Source: Candidatus Saccharibacteria bacterium UBA6209 (lineage in GTDB: Bacteria; Patescibacteriota; Saccharimonadia; Saccharimonadales; Saccharimonadaceae). Taken from it: a stretch of DNA of 22,569 nt. Every line of letters begins with the position of its first letter. Within the stretch, counting starts at the first letter, position 1. Of the stretch, positions 5,984 through 14,508 are shown one piece after another. The stretch covers positions 1 through 22,569 of the forward strand of contig DISN01000023.1 of the NCBI GenBank assembly GCA_002421965.1. Direction: 5' to 3'. The position numbers were made by a program, and so were the translations under genes. The notes beneath the pieces are model-generated. The model saw only the letters and a list, made by a program, of their open reading frames with translations, was not told the origin of the DNA and ran no database searches.

Positions 5984-7069
5984 ATGCCAGCATGCGTGCT
6001 GTCAAATTACCATAATCTCCTGGCACGGCCAGAGAAAGGATCCCCAAGCGTTATGACACGAAACAGTGAGCATGGCCCAAGCGGTTCAAACGATAGATTA
6101 TCCACTCTTAAAAAATTCGGTATTGGAGTTACAGCTCTCGGTATCGCTGCCGGCTCCTCCCTTGGACTAACTGGTTGTGGCGATAAAGTACAAGCTCAAC
6201 CAAATGAACCGACTCCAGCAAGTAGCGCTCCAGTAACGCCAGGTGCCAGCGAGTCTTCAGTATCAACAACCGGTCCCGAGCAGACCCCAGATACACCCTC
6301 TACGCCACCCAGCACCATGGAGGTATCCCAATCGCCTGCACCCACATCAGAGACGTCAAACACACCCATAGCCGAAGTGCCGTCGTTTCGTGAGTGGAAT
6401 ATTGCTCCAGATACTAGCGAGCGCCTACAGGCTGCGGAGACAGACATAGAAAAATGGGCTATTCTCAAAGAGATAATCCAAAACAATAATGAACCTGGCT
6501 CATATGATCTTGATACCTCTCTCGAGAGCCGTGACATCGAATCAATGGTTAACAGGACCGCCATCGAGCTTGCAACAATGGCAGATATCGGTCAAGACCC
6601 AAATGTTAAAGACGGTGACATCATATCTCAAACATGGGCAGAGCTCGCGATTATTGACGAAGTGACGAGAGACAAATTTATCGACCTGACGTCTAATATG
6701 CGGATGGTACTAACGACTTCAGACCAAGAGTGGGTTGATGGAATGCTAGAAATTCAGGCAAAGGAGCCGATGTTCCACCTTCAGCCAGACATACTACACG
6801 CTTCGGCAGGTATTAACGTATTCCATGATCCGGATACTGGCGAGGATTATAATGGCATCACCTTCACAGGAATTTACGAAGTACCAGGTAACTATGATGG
6901 CTATGTCACGACCATGACAATAGTATTAGACTTTGGCAACTATGCAACACAGATCCTACGCGAATACCCTGAGTCAATACCAGGCGGATGGGAAATCTCA
7001 TACAATCCAGGAGAAGCACCGATTAAGGTGTCTGAGATTCCAGCCGTACAGGAAAAGACTGGCTCCTAA
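5984..7069 (+). CDS. Predicted lipoprotein of unknown function
   Basis: A 361-residue protein I do not recognise. A hydrophobic stretch (about 45-63) ends in the lipobox LTGC, with Cys65 as the lipidation site. A Pro/Ser/Thr-rich linker (about 72-125) then leads to a folded, acidic domain (about 133-355). The linker suggests display across the cell wall or at the surface. The start at ATG 5984 fits the promoter placement but gives an unusually long, polar region before the signal (44 residues); Met24 (ATG 6053) is an alternative giving a more normal signal peptide but lacks a well-spaced ribosome binding site. It is the first gene of the plus-strand T4SS stretch, 58 nt before the first VirB6-like gene, so a role at the secretion channel or its host-facing surface is possible but only by position. 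Confidence 0.75.
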   Translation: MPACVLSNYHNLLARPEKGSPSVMTRNSEHGPSGSNDRLSTLKKFGIGVTALGIAAGSSLGLTGCGDKVQAQPNEPTPASSAPVTPGASESSVSTTGPEQTPDTPSTPPSTMEVSQSPAPTSETSNTPIAEVPSFREWNIAPDTSERLQAAETDIEKWAILKEIIQNNNEPGSYDLDTSLESRDIESMVNRTAIELATMADIGQDPNVKDGDIISQTWAELAIIDEVTRDKFIDLTSNMRMVLTTSDQEWVDGMLEIQAKEPMFHLQPDILHASAGINVFHDPDTGEDYNGITFTGIYEVPGNYDGYVTTMTIVLDFGNYATQILREYPESIPGGWEISYNPGEAPIKVSEIPAVQEKTGS

Positions 7070-7100
7070 TTTAGCACATAGTCACTAGACTAATAAATCC

Positions 7101-7136
7101 ATACCGCATATGCTACAATCTAAGTATATGCGGTAT
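7101..7136 (+). promoter_or_regulatory. Perfect 11-bp inverted repeat over the promoter and start of the first virB6-like gene
   Basis: ATACCGCATAT (7101-7111) and ATATGCGGTAT (7126-7136) are perfect inverted copies separated by 14 bp. The interval holds most of the extended -10 TGCTACAAT (7111-7119), and the right arm covers the ATG at 7128. If transcription begins near 7127, the left arm is outside the mRNA, so this is better read as a DNA operator for a dimeric regulator than as an RNA hairpin. Confidence 0.5.
7111..7119 (+). promoter_or_regulatory. Extended -10 of the first virB6-like gene (leaderless)
   Basis: TGCTACAAT ends 8 nt before ATG 7128, with no Shine-Dalgarno in between. It overlaps an upstream in-frame ATG (7110), which therefore should not be in the transcript. 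No good -35 is seen, as expected for an extended -10. Confidence 0.6.
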
Positions 7137-9872
7137 ATTTATTTGCTCATTCGCGCTGCAGTATTGGCACTATCTTTTTCAGTCATATTGACTAGTTCGG
7201 TCCATGCAGAAAATATAACTGTTAAAGATATCGTTGCGCTCAAGGATCAGTATTCAGTCGAGAACGAGCCGGGCAACACTAATGGTTCGGCTTATGACAT
7301 GGCACGTTCACTTACTATAAAAAGCCCTCTCTTTACAAATGGACAGCATACTATTTATCGTAGCGCCACTGCGACTAATGGTGACGTGAGTCTCAAATGT
7401 GGCAGCAACAATCAGTTATTTGCTCAACTGATGACAGACCAGGATACATGGAAGAGTCTCGACAGGGGAGAAAGACCAAATGGAGTTCGGTTTGGACTTT
7501 ACCTGGCTGCTAATAACGCCTCAGAAATAGTTAGTGAGAGCTGTCCAAATCTCATCGACGGAGTCGCGGCTGGCATGGAGGGTAAGGCTCAACTTCCAGA
7601 AAAAGCAACCAAAGACACCCAAACGGCTCTTGATTATGCACTCCATATGGGTGCTGGAGCCGCAATGGTTGGTACAGATGTTTTAGATGATTTTAAGAAC
7701 GACTCTTCTACATTTACAAACTGGTGCGCCACCTCTAGCCAGGGCATTGCTTGCTCTGACGACAAGTGGCAAGAAATACTAGGCATGTGTTCTATCCAAG
7801 CACGATCACAAGCTGCCGATGCAGCAAGATATGCTCAAACAACACCGTCCGAGGCACAACTGAAAACATCAAGACAAAGACTATTTGGCGCCTGTCTCAG
7901 CCAGCGACTATATAAGAACGACTCTAAGGCGGTAGCTATAGCACAAAAACTATCTGCCGCAAATATTGATCCCATCACTGCTGCCGTAGCAGGCAGTAAG
8001 GCAAAGGCCAAAAGCGCCAAAGAAATGCTCGAGCAGCTAAAATCTGATCTTGATGATGTAACAAATTCTGGCGGACAAGAGGAAGCAAATAAGACCTGCG
8101 GTACTGAAGTTACTGGTATCGGCTGGATGATGTGCCCACTTCTCACGGCAGCAACAGGATTTGCCGATACAATGTGGAAGCTATTTGAAGGACTGTTAAG
8201 ATCACAGCCCTTATCTAGCGACCCAAGCAACCACATATATCAAACATGGTCAGGGTTTCGAAATATTGCAAACTCGCTATTGATTATTGCATTCTTGGTG
8301 GTTATTTATTCACAGATTACGAGTGCTGGTATAAATAACTACGGTGTAAAAAAGATGCTGCCAAGAATTATTATTATGGCAATTCTTATTAACTTATCGT
8401 ATTTTATAGTGCAAATAACACTGGATATCGCTAACATCTTAGGTTCTTCGGTATTGAGCTTTATGGAAAATGCAACTGATGCCAAGAGTATAGCCAACCT
8501 AGACGAGACTGGGTGGGACGGACTAATCGGCATGATCCTCGGAGGGGGGCTAGCGGCTGGTGTAACTATTGGAGGTACCGCCATAGCGGCGTCTATCGTA
8601 AGCATTGGACCAGTACTTATCTTCATCGCACTCCTACTCCTACCTGGACTTATTGCCTTTCTCGCGGGTCTAGTGGCACTCATGTTCCGCCAGGCACTGA
8701 TACCTGTTATCGCCATACTTGCTCCGATTGCTTTTGCGGCGTATCTCTTCCCAAATACTCAATCATTATTTGATAAGTGGAAAAAGCTCTTTGTCGGAAT
8801 CGTCTTTCTCTATCCATTAGCTGCTACATACTATGGTGGACTAAAGCTTGCAGCCGCCACCATAGCAAGTGACGGTCAGTGGTTCGGTATGCTCATGGCC
8901 CTTACGATATTGTTCTTTGGGACAGGCTTTGTACTATATCTGGCGCTAAAATCAAACGCCATTGTTGGCAAAGCAATGGGAGCAGTCCAGGGAGTGCTCG
9001 CAAAGGTCACGAATCCTATTGAGAAGATCGGCAGGGAGACACAAAAATCTATGTCAGCCGAAGGACGGGCCCGCTTTATGGCAAACTCTTCAGGACGAAA
9101 GGGTATTATGGGTGCTATCGGTCGCGGCATGAGTAGTTTTGACCGTGCAAAGAGGAAGCGCGACATCAGAGGCCAAATGTACGTCAATACACATAGAGAT
9201 AATATAGATCAACAACTTGCAAGTGATCCAACATTCATACCTGATGATCTAAAAGGCACCGCAGCGGCTCAAGGCGTCGTACTAAAAATGCAGGAAGATC
9301 GTATTTCAAACGAAGAAAAGTTACAGCAATCCCTTACGTTTGATGAGATTAAAAAAATATCGCTTGATATGACGGTTAGTAAAGATGCTCGAGTGGCTGC
9401 AGTTAGAAGAGTAATGAAAGATGGATCTGCTGAAGATGTTCTATCTGTTTTAGAAAAATCTGGGGACTATGGAGCCAATTCCCTCGAAAACCAAGCATTG
9501 TCCGCTGGTGTGTTTAGTCGAGGATTCCAGTCTGTCTTAGGGCCACAGATAGGTGATGAGATTATCGCAGGCAACATTCGCTCTCGTGCCGATATCGACA
9601 AGCATATTATCAAGAATATCAACAAGGGTATGAGCGCAGAAGCACTTACCACAGATGCAACGCTCACTGATCGCGTCACAAAACTCGCAACCAATGAAGC
9701 AGCAGCCCAACAAGCCGCCAGTGCATCTGGTATTTCACGACCACCAGTTATTCAAGCCGAAAAACTCGTACAGCTCTCGGAAGCCGCCGATCGGGTCACA
9801 AAGTCAGAAACACTATCTAATAAGCTTAAATCAGACATGCCTGAGAACATCGCAAAACTCCGTAACCTTTAA
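7128..9872 (+). CDS. VirB6/TrbL-like T4SS channel protein 1
   Basis: Large polytopic inner-membrane component of the T4SS, 914 residues. The signal peptide MRYIYLLIRA...SSVHA is likely cut after Ala27. An exported domain (28 to about 365) holds several cysteines and ends in CGTEVTGIGWMMCP. A membrane block (about 380-610) follows, with the family-like stretches SAGINNYGVKKMLPR, FRQALIPVIAILAPIAFAAYLFP and LFDKWKKLF. A charged helical cytoplasmic tail (about 615-914) closes the protein. It is far longer than classical VirB6 (about 300 residues), as in the extended VirB6/TrbL forms of monoderm and CPR systems. I chose ATG 7128 over 7110 because 7110 overlaps the -10 element. It is paralogous to the next gene in membrane block, Cys motif and tail. 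Confidence 0.85.
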   Translation: MRYIYLLIRAAVLALSFSVILTSSVHAENITVKDIVALKDQYSVENEPGNTNGSAYDMARSLTIKSPLFTNGQHTIYRSATATNGDVSLKCGSNNQLFAQLMTDQDTWKSLDRGERPNGVRFGLYLAANNASEIVSESCPNLIDGVAAGMEGKAQLPEKATKDTQTALDYALHMGAGAAMVGTDVLDDFKNDSSTFTNWCATSSQGIACSDDKWQEILGMCSIQARSQAADAARYAQTTPSEAQLKTSRQRLFGACLSQRLYKNDSKAVAIAQKLSAANIDPITAAVAGSKAKAKSAKEMLEQLKSDLDDVTNSGGQEEANKTCGTEVTGIGWMMCPLLTAATGFADTMWKLFEGLLRSQPLSSDPSNHIYQTWSGFRNIANSLLIIAFLVVIYSQITSAGINNYGVKKMLPRIIIMAILINLSYFIVQITLDIANILGSSVLSFMENATDAKSIANLDETGWDGLIGMILGGGLAAGVTIGGTAIAASIVSIGPVLIFIALLLLPGLIAFLAGLVALMFRQALIPVIAILAPIAFAAYLFPNTQSLFDKWKKLFVGIVFLYPLAATYYGGLKLAAATIASDGQWFGMLMALTILFFGTGFVLYLALKSNAIVGKAMGAVQGVLAKVTNPIEKIGRETQKSMSAEGRARFMANSSGRKGIMGAIGRGMSSFDRAKRKRDIRGQMYVNTHRDNIDQQLASDPTFIPDDLKGTAAAQGVVLKMQEDRISNEEKLQQSLTFDEIKKISLDMTVSKDARVAAVRRVMKDGSAEDVLSVLEKSGDYGANSLENQALSAGVFSRGFQSVLGPQIGDEIIAGNIRSRADIDKHIIKNINKGMSAEALTTDATLTDRVTKLATNEAAAQQAASASGISRPPVIQAEKLVQLSEAADRVTKSETLSNKLKSDMPENIAKLRNL

Positions 9873-9898
9873 ATGTTTGGTACGCAACTGTTTATATA

Positions 9899-9927
9899 TT
9901 GACTTTTTACCTCTAAAATGCTATCAT
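9899..9927 (+). promoter_or_regulatory. Strong promoter of the second virB6-like gene (leaderless)
   Basis: TTGACT (9899-9904), exactly 17 nt, TATCAT (9922-9927), with TGC completing an extended -10. The hexamer ends 7 nt before ATG 9935 and no Shine-Dalgarno is present. This is the best -35/-10 match in the window. Confidence 0.75.
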
Positions 9928-9934
9928 AAGAGCA

Positions 9935-12535
9935 ATGGAGTGGTTTCGAAATATCGGGCGACTTACCTCTGGTAAATCGCAACGTTTTGCTTTGCTTCTG
10001 GCTGGATTGCTCGTAAGCCTGTTTGCTGGCATATTTGTAACTACCTCTGTCTTTGCAGTAGATGCTACCTGGAACAACCAAGCCCTCGAGTATAGCGGCA
10101 GATCCTACTACCGATTCACCAACCAAGATCATATTGAAAAAATGAACCTATCCAGCAGCGTGGTTTATGCTTTTCACGATACAGCATCACAGCCAGAGCG
10201 TGTTTATGTGATATCTTTTGATCCAGATGCCAACATATCCACAGCAGAATCTGCCGTACACACTGTATTTACCTTCGATCAACCTAATACCTACAAAAAA
10301 GAGTCGTCAACAAACATAACAACCGAACCAGCGGGGGAGAACTCTGAAGTTATTACATCCGAGTGTGGAGTAGAGGGTATAGGTTGGATTATCTGTCCAA
10401 CAACCACACTTATTGCAAAGGGGATGGATGGAATATACCAGGCATTAACTGGATTCCTCGAGTCTCAGCCGCTAAGTATATCGGATCGCACCAGCGGCAT
10501 GTTTGTAATATGGAATATAGTTCGTGGCATTGCTAATGTCGTATTTATCATCATGTTCCTAATTATCATCTTTTCACACATAACATCGATTGGTATCAGT
10601 AGTTATGGTATCAAAAAGACGCTTCCGAGGCTTATAATATCAGCGGTACTAGTTAACCTATCCTACTATATCTGCGCAATAGCCATAGATTTATCAAACA
10701 TCACAGGACAGGCGGTGCAGGATCTATTCATTAGCGTTAGAAATACTACGATGACAACTGGCACTGCACAGGACACTGGCAGGGGTGTGGCTATGAATTT
10801 TGAGCTAGTAACCGCAGCTGTATTAGGCGGTGCAGCTGGCACAGGAGCCTTCTTAGCATCTTACTCAGGTGTAAGTAGTGCGGCTCTGATTTCACTAGTG
10901 CCGCTATTACTGGGTCTTTTGGTGACAGTATTGGTTGTATTGTTAGTCCTAGCTGCCCGACAGGCGCTAATAGTCATTCTAACCATCTTGTCACCGCTTG
11001 CCTTCGTGGCATACCTACTACCTGGAACTTCAAAATTATTTGATAAATGGAAAGATCTGTTTATTACTATGCTAATATTCTTTCCGGCCTTTTCGGCTGT
11101 ATTCGGCGGATCACAACTAGCTGCGGCCGTAATTCTACAAAATGCCACATCTGTAATGGGGGCGATTCTAGGACTCGGCATACAAGTAGCCCCATTGGCA
11201 CTGGCTCCACTTATTCTCAAGCTAAGTGGAGGCCTGCTCAACAGATTTGCAGGTATCATAAATAATCCAAGCAAGGGCCTAATCGATAAGACTAAGAAGT
11301 GGTCAGATGACGTTAGTAAGCGTCAAATAAATGCCAGGTCAAGAGCCATAGACCCAGCCAAACTAAAAAAGCGACACTTCCTAAGGCGCGCTGGCCGTGG
11401 ACTTTATCAGTTAGGAAGAAAACAGGAAGAACTTACTGATAATTATCAGAAGAAAGCCGACGCAGCATATGAAGCCACTGGACATCATGCCAAGATGGAT
11501 ATGATGCGCCGTGATATTGAGCATAGTAGGCAAACCATAGAGCGAGAGCTAGATATTAAATGGAACAGCCATCTAGAGGTCGACGCTAAGGCAATTGAAA
11601 AAGACTTAAAACTACGAGTACTAACCGATAAGTCTGAGTTGGGTAAGGTAAAGCTGGATAACCGCTACGAGGAGGCAAAGGCTGGAGTGCACCCGACTGG
11701 CTTTGTTGGGCCACTTAGGCCCGATGACCCTATATCTGAGATTCGAGACATAACTCAACATCTTGCAGCTCAAGGATTGAGAAAAAATAATGCTCAGCGC
11801 GTATTAAATAAGCAGCTAGCAGAAAATATGCTAGCAGATAAACAACTACAGAAGGAAGCGGGAGGTATATACGAATTTGGCGCTGATGCAGCTGTAGCAT
11901 CTGCTGTTAGCACCATGCGCACTGAATATGGTAAAACTGTCGAGGAGGGGGCACAGATTATCAAGCACTTCAACCTGTCTGCTAGCGACAGACAAAAGCA
12001 CGCCCTTGGTGAATCAGTAACAGTCACAGACAGTCACGGTAATTCCCGCACTTTCGGGCCGAACGATGTATTTACTCGCGAATCTGTAATCGAAGAGCAA
12101 ATAGCCGTAGGAACAGTGGACGAGGTGGCCGAAATCATAGCAATATCTGGCAAGCCAGGCCATGCCGAGTATAGAACCACTATATCAGCTGCTCTAGCGA
12201 AATCTGGGGTCAAAGGTAAGGCTCCTGTTCTTGGAGGCAAGCTCATAGAGGATATAGCTCAAGGAAGGATTCAGTCGAAAAATGATCTAACTAAATATAT
12301 CGAGAAGTGGCTAGCTGAAGGAAAGTACAAGCCTGAGGATATAGCAGTGACCGACCTACAGGGAATAGGGCTACTTGAACGTGCAGTAAATAGTAACTTA
12401 ACTGGAAGTATAGACAACACAGTAAAGAGTAATCTTAAGGATACGATAAACAGGGTCCTAACTGAAAAAGAACTGAGCTCTCGCATGGCACAAAATGCCA
12501 AACAGGAGTTCATTAAATTCAAAGAAAAACTGTAA
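9935..12535 (+). CDS. VirB6/TrbL-like T4SS channel protein 2
   Basis: An 866-residue paralogue of the preceding gene. The signal peptide is cut near Ala41 (SVFA). The exported domain is shorter (about 42-185) and ends in CGVEGIGWIICP. A membrane block (about 198-440) with SIGISSYGIKKTLPR, ARQALIVILTILSPLAFVAYLLP and LFDKWKDLF aligns by eye with copy 1. The long basic and helical cytoplasmic tail (440-866) is rich in Lys, Glu and Arg, and parts of it (IEDIAQGRIQSKNDLTKYIEKW) resemble the copy-1 tail (DEIIAGNIRSRADIDKHIIK). It starts at ATG 9935, directed by its own promoter. The pair probably form a heteromeric membrane platform; the different exported domains may contact different partners such as pilins or peptidoglycan. 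Confidence 0.85.
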   Translation: MEWFRNIGRLTSGKSQRFALLLAGLLVSLFAGIFVTTSVFAVDATWNNQALEYSGRSYYRFTNQDHIEKMNLSSSVVYAFHDTASQPERVYVISFDPDANISTAESAVHTVFTFDQPNTYKKESSTNITTEPAGENSEVITSECGVEGIGWIICPTTTLIAKGMDGIYQALTGFLESQPLSISDRTSGMFVIWNIVRGIANVVFIIMFLIIIFSHITSIGISSYGIKKTLPRLIISAVLVNLSYYICAIAIDLSNITGQAVQDLFISVRNTTMTTGTAQDTGRGVAMNFELVTAAVLGGAAGTGAFLASYSGVSSAALISLVPLLLGLLVTVLVVLLVLAARQALIVILTILSPLAFVAYLLPGTSKLFDKWKDLFITMLIFFPAFSAVFGGSQLAAAVILQNATSVMGAILGLGIQVAPLALAPLILKLSGGLLNRFAGIINNPSKGLIDKTKKWSDDVSKRQINARSRAIDPAKLKKRHFLRRAGRGLYQLGRKQEELTDNYQKKADAAYEATGHHAKMDMMRRDIEHSRQTIERELDIKWNSHLEVDAKAIEKDLKLRVLTDKSELGKVKLDNRYEEAKAGVHPTGFVGPLRPDDPISEIRDITQHLAAQGLRKNNAQRVLNKQLAENMLADKQLQKEAGGIYEFGADAAVASAVSTMRTEYGKTVEEGAQIIKHFNLSASDRQKHALGESVTVTDSHGNSRTFGPNDVFTRESVIEEQIAVGTVDEVAEIIAISGKPGHAEYRTTISAALAKSGVKGKAPVLGGKLIEDIAQGRIQSKNDLTKYIEKWLAEGKYKPEDIAVTDLQGIGLLERAVNSNLTGSIDNTVKSNLKDTINRVLTEKELSSRMAQNAKQEFIKFKEKL

Positions 12536-12541
12536 TAATTT

Positions 12542-12550
12542 TGCTATACT
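12542..12550 (+). promoter_or_regulatory. Extended -10 of the PrgI-TraC-VirB4 operon
   Basis: TGCTATACT ends 9 nt before ATG 12560. The predicted leader is 0-3 nt and no Shine-Dalgarno is present. No -35 is visible in the preceding coding sequence. Confidence 0.6.
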
Positions 12551-12559
12551 ATAAGCAGT

Positions 12560-13666
12560 ATGGCAATTTACAAAGTACCTCAAGATGTCGAGGCGGAAGA
12601 CAAGCTACTTGGGCCGTTTAGTTTCAAGCAGTTTATTTTCTTATTAATTGCCGCTGGTTCGATTGCCGTTGCTTATGGGCTATCGAGAATCCTGTTGCCG
12701 CTAGCAATAATTCCACTACCTGTGATCATTTTCTTTGGCGTATTAGCGTTGCCACTTCGTAAGGATCAGCCGATGGAGGTTTACCTAGCGGCAATTATTT
12801 CATTTATCTTGAAGCCAAAAAAACGCCTCTGGCGTCCTGATGGCATTGAGGCAATGATCGAGGTGATTGCCCCGAAGAACGAAGACCAGCAATACGGCAA
12901 GGGTTACAGTGAAGAAGAAGTCCAACGCAGGCTATCATATCTCGCAAACCTAGTTGACTCACGTGGCTGGTCTGTTCGAGGCGTCCAAGAGCCAGATAGC
13001 TCTATGCGCGAAGATTTATACAATGAAGCCCAATCTATTGATGATCTACTCGACGATTCAAGCACTAGAGCGCAAAATTTTGACAATCTACTGTTACAGA
13101 AGGACAATCTTCGACGTCAAGAGATAATGAACAAAATGCAGCACCAAGCTGCACCAGTAGCCGAGCCCACTCCAGTAACGCCGCCTCCAACACCCATCCC
13201 TCAGGCTGAGCCAATTATTTACAATCATGTAACCCCACAGGCCTCTACTGGTTATACGCCAATGGCCATAGTTCAGCCAACCACTCCAGACGAAGACATT
13301 AAGCTAGTAGTTAATCCATATCCAACCATGAACCAATCTGTGCTACAGCCATTGTCGCAGCCTATGAGCCCGCCAGCGACAGCCACACCACAGCCAGGAG
13401 TATACCAGCAGCCCACCATGCCAACCCCAGTCCAACCACAGCCAACTCCCACTGCAGTCACTCCAACTCCCGAAGCACAGCCTACATCGACCCCAGAAAC
13501 TGTAGTAGAGAAGCAACCAGAAGTGACTATCCCGGAGACTGTATCACCTGCTATAATAGACCTAGCGAACAACCACGCGGATCTATCTGTTGAGTCAATA
13601 CAGCGCGAGGCAAATCGAATTAAACTAAAAGAGGAAAGTGAAGAAGTGGTGATTTCACTGCGATAG
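12560..13666 (+). CDS. PrgI family protein (VirB3-like) with a long Pro-rich tail
   Basis: T4SS inner-membrane protein of 368 residues. Residues 1-95 are a typical PrgI domain: YKVPQDVEAEDKLLGPFSFKQF, two membrane helices (about 24-42 and 46-66), then the basic turn LRKDQPMEVYL and FILKPKKRLWRPDG. PrgI corresponds to VirB3 and usually pairs with VirB4, here encoded two genes on. The remainder is an extension not found in classical PrgI (about 120 residues): a charged helical part (110-190), a Pro/Thr/Gln-rich linker (195-320), and a C-terminal segment (about 335-368, HADLSVESIQREANRIKL...) that looks like a short helix and may be a docking tail. It is first in an operon whose later genes carry strong ribosome binding sites. 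Confidence 0.9.
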   Translation: MAIYKVPQDVEAEDKLLGPFSFKQFIFLLIAAGSIAVAYGLSRILLPLAIIPLPVIIFFGVLALPLRKDQPMEVYLAAIISFILKPKKRLWRPDGIEAMIEVIAPKNEDQQYGKGYSEEEVQRRLSYLANLVDSRGWSVRGVQEPDSSMREDLYNEAQSIDDLLDDSSTRAQNFDNLLLQKDNLRRQEIMNKMQHQAAPVAEPTPVTPPPTPIPQAEPIIYNHVTPQASTGYTPMAIVQPTTPDEDIKLVVNPYPTMNQSVLQPLSQPMSPPATATPQPGVYQQPTMPTPVQPQPTPTAVTPTPEAQPTSTPETVVEKQPEVTIPETVSPAIIDLANNHADLSVESIQREANRIKLKEESEEVVISLR

Positions 13667-13677
13667 GTGGGGGTATT

Positions 13678-14508
13678 ATGCAGCCAAATAGCCAGCAACA
13701 ATTTCAACCAGACCCCAACCAGCCTGCAGCCCAAGGTCAGGTTCCTCAAGGCACCCCTCAGCCAGCCGCAGCTTCACAACAACGACCCAACGCACCGACG
13801 AGCGCCCAAAATTCACTGTTATTCTCCGAAATGCGTGAGAACATGATTATTATGAATGACGGTAGCTTTAGAGCAGTTGTTGAGTGTCAGTCGATTAACT
13901 TTGATCTTATGAGTTCACGTGAGCGTGAGGGTGTCGAATACAGCTACCAAAATTTCCTGAATTCACTTCATTTTCCAGTCCAGGTACTCATTCGTTCTCG
14001 TCGCGTAGATATTGGCCCATACCTTGACCGCCTACTAGACATCAGGAGATCACAGGACAACATGCTACTAAATGTCCTGATGGACGACTATATTAACTTT
14101 ATTGATATTCTAGCTCAGGAAGCAAACATTATGGACAAGAAGTTTTACATAGTCGTGCCTTATTACCCAGCAGGGGACTTAAACGAAATTAAGAAGCAGG
14201 CTAAAGGTTTATTTGACAGCTTCTTTGGTGGCAAAAAAGAAACAGCTGTGACTAAGATAGATCAAATAGCCTACGAAAAGGCTAAAGATGAACTAAAAAA
14301 CCGCGTCGACCTAGTGATGAGCGGCTTATTCCAAATGGGTGTAAAAAGCGGGCAGCTAAACACCAAGCAACTTGGAGAGCTGTTCTACAGCTCATATAAC
14401 CCAGATACATCCTCACGCCAGTCAATTGGCGGCCTAAACCCAAATGAACTAACTTCCATCTATATCCGTAAAGGTGACGACACTCAAAAACCAGGAGGAG
14501 CTCAGTAA
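13678..14508 (+). CDS. TraC-like protein resembling a VirB4 N-terminal domain, no ATPase motifs
   Basis: A 276-residue cytoplasmic protein. After a Gln/Pro-rich N-terminus (1-42) comes a domain that resembles the start of VirB4/TraC ATPases (LLFSEMRENMIIMNDGSFRAVVE, then SREREGVEYSYQNFLNSL and VQVLIRSRRVDIGPYLDRL). It contains no Walker A or B motif, so it cannot hydrolyse ATP on its own. It lies between PrgI and VirB4, with GGTGGGGG (13666-13673) giving a 5-nt spacing to ATG 13678, and its TAA directly abuts the VirB4 ATG. It may act as a VirB4 partner or membrane adaptor. The TraC-like name is by resemblance and by gene order known for such clusters, not by search. Confidence 0.75.
   Translation: MQPNSQQQFQPDPNQPAAQGQVPQGTPQPAAASQQRPNAPTSAQNSLLFSEMRENMIIMNDGSFRAVVECQSINFDLMSSREREGVEYSYQNFLNSLHFPVQVLIRSRRVDIGPYLDRLLDIRRSQDNMLLNVLMDDYINFIDILAQEANIMDKKFYIVVPYYPAGDLNEIKKQAKGLFDSFFGGKKETAVTKIDQIAYEKAKDELKNRVDLVMSGLFQMGVKSGQLNTKQLGELFYSSYNPDTSSRQSIGGLNPNELTSIYIRKGDDTQKPGGAQ

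Noticed and set aside
7110..7127. Upstream ATG for the first virB6-like gene
   Set aside because: It overlaps the extended -10 TGCTACAAT, and the signal peptide is complete from ATG 7128.
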